Source: Fistularia commersonii (Eukaryota; Chordata; Actinopteri; Syngnathiformes; Fistulariidae). From it: a stretch of DNA of 64,000 nucleotides. Position 1 is the first letter of the stretch. Each line of letters begins with the position of its first letter. Position numbers and translations under genes: made by a program. Below are positions 62,643 through 64,000 of this stretch, piece by piece. The notes under the pieces were generated by a model. That model did no database searches. It had not been told where the DNA came from and worked only from the letters and a program-made list of their open reading frames with translations. Location of the stretch: positions 3,141,501-3,205,500 of the forward strand of contig JBBMNZ010000027.1 of the NCBI GenBank assembly GCA_037954325.1, written 5' to 3'.

Positions 62643-63918
62643 CCAGCCTTGACAAGAATGTATTGACAGAGCAGTTACACACTAACCCATTGGGGGAAAT
62701 CCTCCACATTGTGCCCCAGGCAGCTGATAAATGGAACTCATACGGTACCTGAGAGCGTGATCGCCGACACGTGGGAAAACGTAAACGTGCGCGTGCACGT
62801 GCGCGCCGGTGAATACCGCCGCGCCGACGCGGGAGCCGGGAGCGGGCCGGACGAACCGCTAAAGCAGGAGGAAAGTATGCGGAACGGGGTTCATAAACAA
62901 AAGCCAACCGTTGACTTTGAGCGTCAAGTTTGTTTTGTACAGTGAGTGGCATCTATCGATCGAATGTCAATAATCAGAGTCGTCTGATAGGAGGGACCGA
63001 TGCGGAGCCAACGATTGCTCGAATGGAAGACACACGTTGTCGTCTCAGCGCCAACTAGCCACAAGACCCACAATCTCAATACGCCGGGACGGACTATCAG
63101 GCAGAGGTTTGGCAACCTTGGGATTGCGAAATAAACGCTGAGGCAGCTTACTGTATCTTTGACAGATCTAAAACTAGTCCCCTTGAGGGCCCCGGTGAGA
63201 AGTCAGAGGCCGAAGCGGTTGTTCTCGCATTAGATCTCATCCACTCAGCCACTTGCACGCTAATACGTAGGTCGGACAGGAGCCCCCCAACACGGGGGAG
63301 AGAAGTGGCGTCCTGTGCGCCCTCCAACCCCCACCGCTCCGCCGCCCCGCTTTCCACGTCTGATCCACGGCTGATAAATAGCTTGGGATACAACACTCAC
63401 TTTCACTTTGTGATATGATGTCAGTAACCTTCATTGATCCGCAGGCGGGCGGGCCGGCCTTATCGCTGCCTCTCCCCCGTGATATACTGTGATCCGGGGG
63501 CCCTGACTGCTTTTTAATACACTGCACTTTGGGCGACGGTGTCGCGGGCTAACCGCCCCGGCCCACTAACACCTGAGAATGTATTTTACAGCGCGGCGAT
63601 GATGGCGAGAGAGATTACACGGAGACTAACTCTGGGAGAGCCTGCCAGCGAAATGATAACACCGGACTGGAGTCGGAGGGTGGTGCGGAGGGGTGGCCGG
63701 AGCCGCCGTGTGAGGGGAAACGCCGTTGTCTTTGCCGCGCCTGATAAAAACATCGAAGAGCACGTAAAGAAAGGGAGGGGGGTCTTGCTGTGAAAACGCG
63801 TATTGGAATATGCACCCTTACATTTGGAATGGGCTCTTCCCTTCTCTTTAGGGCCTGCGCGCCTTCTTTTCAGGGCTTTTTAATCCGGCGCCGATGTCAG
63901 AGGCGTTACCTGCGCTGT

Positions 63919-63938
63919 TTTTTTTTTTTTTTTTTTTT
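63919..63938. repeat. Poly-T run, about 20 bases
   Basis: Pure T near the right edge of the window. Confidence 0.85.
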
Positions 63939-64000
63939 AAGCCGAATCAAGCGCCGGTGTCAGAACTCGTGTTGACAGAGCGCAGGGCTCTTAGCGGGGA

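Larger units (their letters stand above)
41671..64000 (-). other. 5' intron and/or upstream region of zfhx3, no coding gene seen
   Basis: The acceptor at 41671 makes the adjacent sequence intron. Where the 5' non-coding exon lies is not determined, so the right part may be intron or intergenic. It contains one SINE-like copy, many CA/TG arrays, five poly-G/C runs of 15-25 bases and poly-A/T runs. CpG-rich patches occur at 57200-57530, 58900-59050, 60640-60800, 61130-61270 and 62760-62880. Translated open frames up to 167 codons have repetitive or random-looking composition and match no family I recognise. Confidence 0.75.

Overview
The window is vertebrate nuclear DNA, most probably from a ray-finned (teleost) fish. 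Coding exons are split by GT-AG introns, dinucleotide microsatellites and long homopolymers are abundant, and degenerate copies of a fish-type SINE-like repeat with a tRNA-like head are scattered through non-coding sequence. No bacterial gene organisation is present, and the species cannot be told from the sequence.

One protein-coding gene is recognisable. It lies on the minus strand and encodes the N-terminal third of the giant zinc-finger/homeodomain transcription factor ZFHX3 (ATBF1). In transcription order (right to left) it has coding exon 1 at 41634-39133 with 36 nt of 5' UTR to 41670, a 160-bp intron, exon 2 at 38972-38393, a 2,454-bp intron, exon 3 at 35938-35442, a 23,023-bp intron, and exon 4 at 12418-12187. 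The following intron runs off the left edge. Every junction has a GT donor and an AG acceptor, and the phases (0, 1, 0, 1) join perfectly. Together the exons give 1,270 codons plus one base. The homeodomains, the remaining zinc fingers and the C terminus lie beyond position 1. The 5' non-coding exon(s) and promoter lie to the right of 41670, possibly beyond the window.

Region by region: 1-12186 is the intron after exon 4; 12419-35441 is the large intron between exons 3 and 4, with most of the repeats; 35.4-41.7 kb holds the dense coding block; 41.7-64 kb is 5' intron or upstream sequence with no credible coding gene. Gene-deserted flanks and long introns fit a developmental transcription-factor locus. 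Some stretches look like conserved non-coding elements, but that needs cross-species alignment.

The points most worth following up are the compact uATG cluster just before the zfhx3 start codon (including a start-stop ATGTAG and an overlapping uORF), the 160-bp intron that splits a C2H2 finger between its two cysteines and carries a C13-A23 block beside the donor, the polyglutamine and histidine tracts, the apparent loss of the N-terminal finger present in mammalian ZFHX3, and the many long poly-G/C runs. No previously undescribed gene system could be supported.
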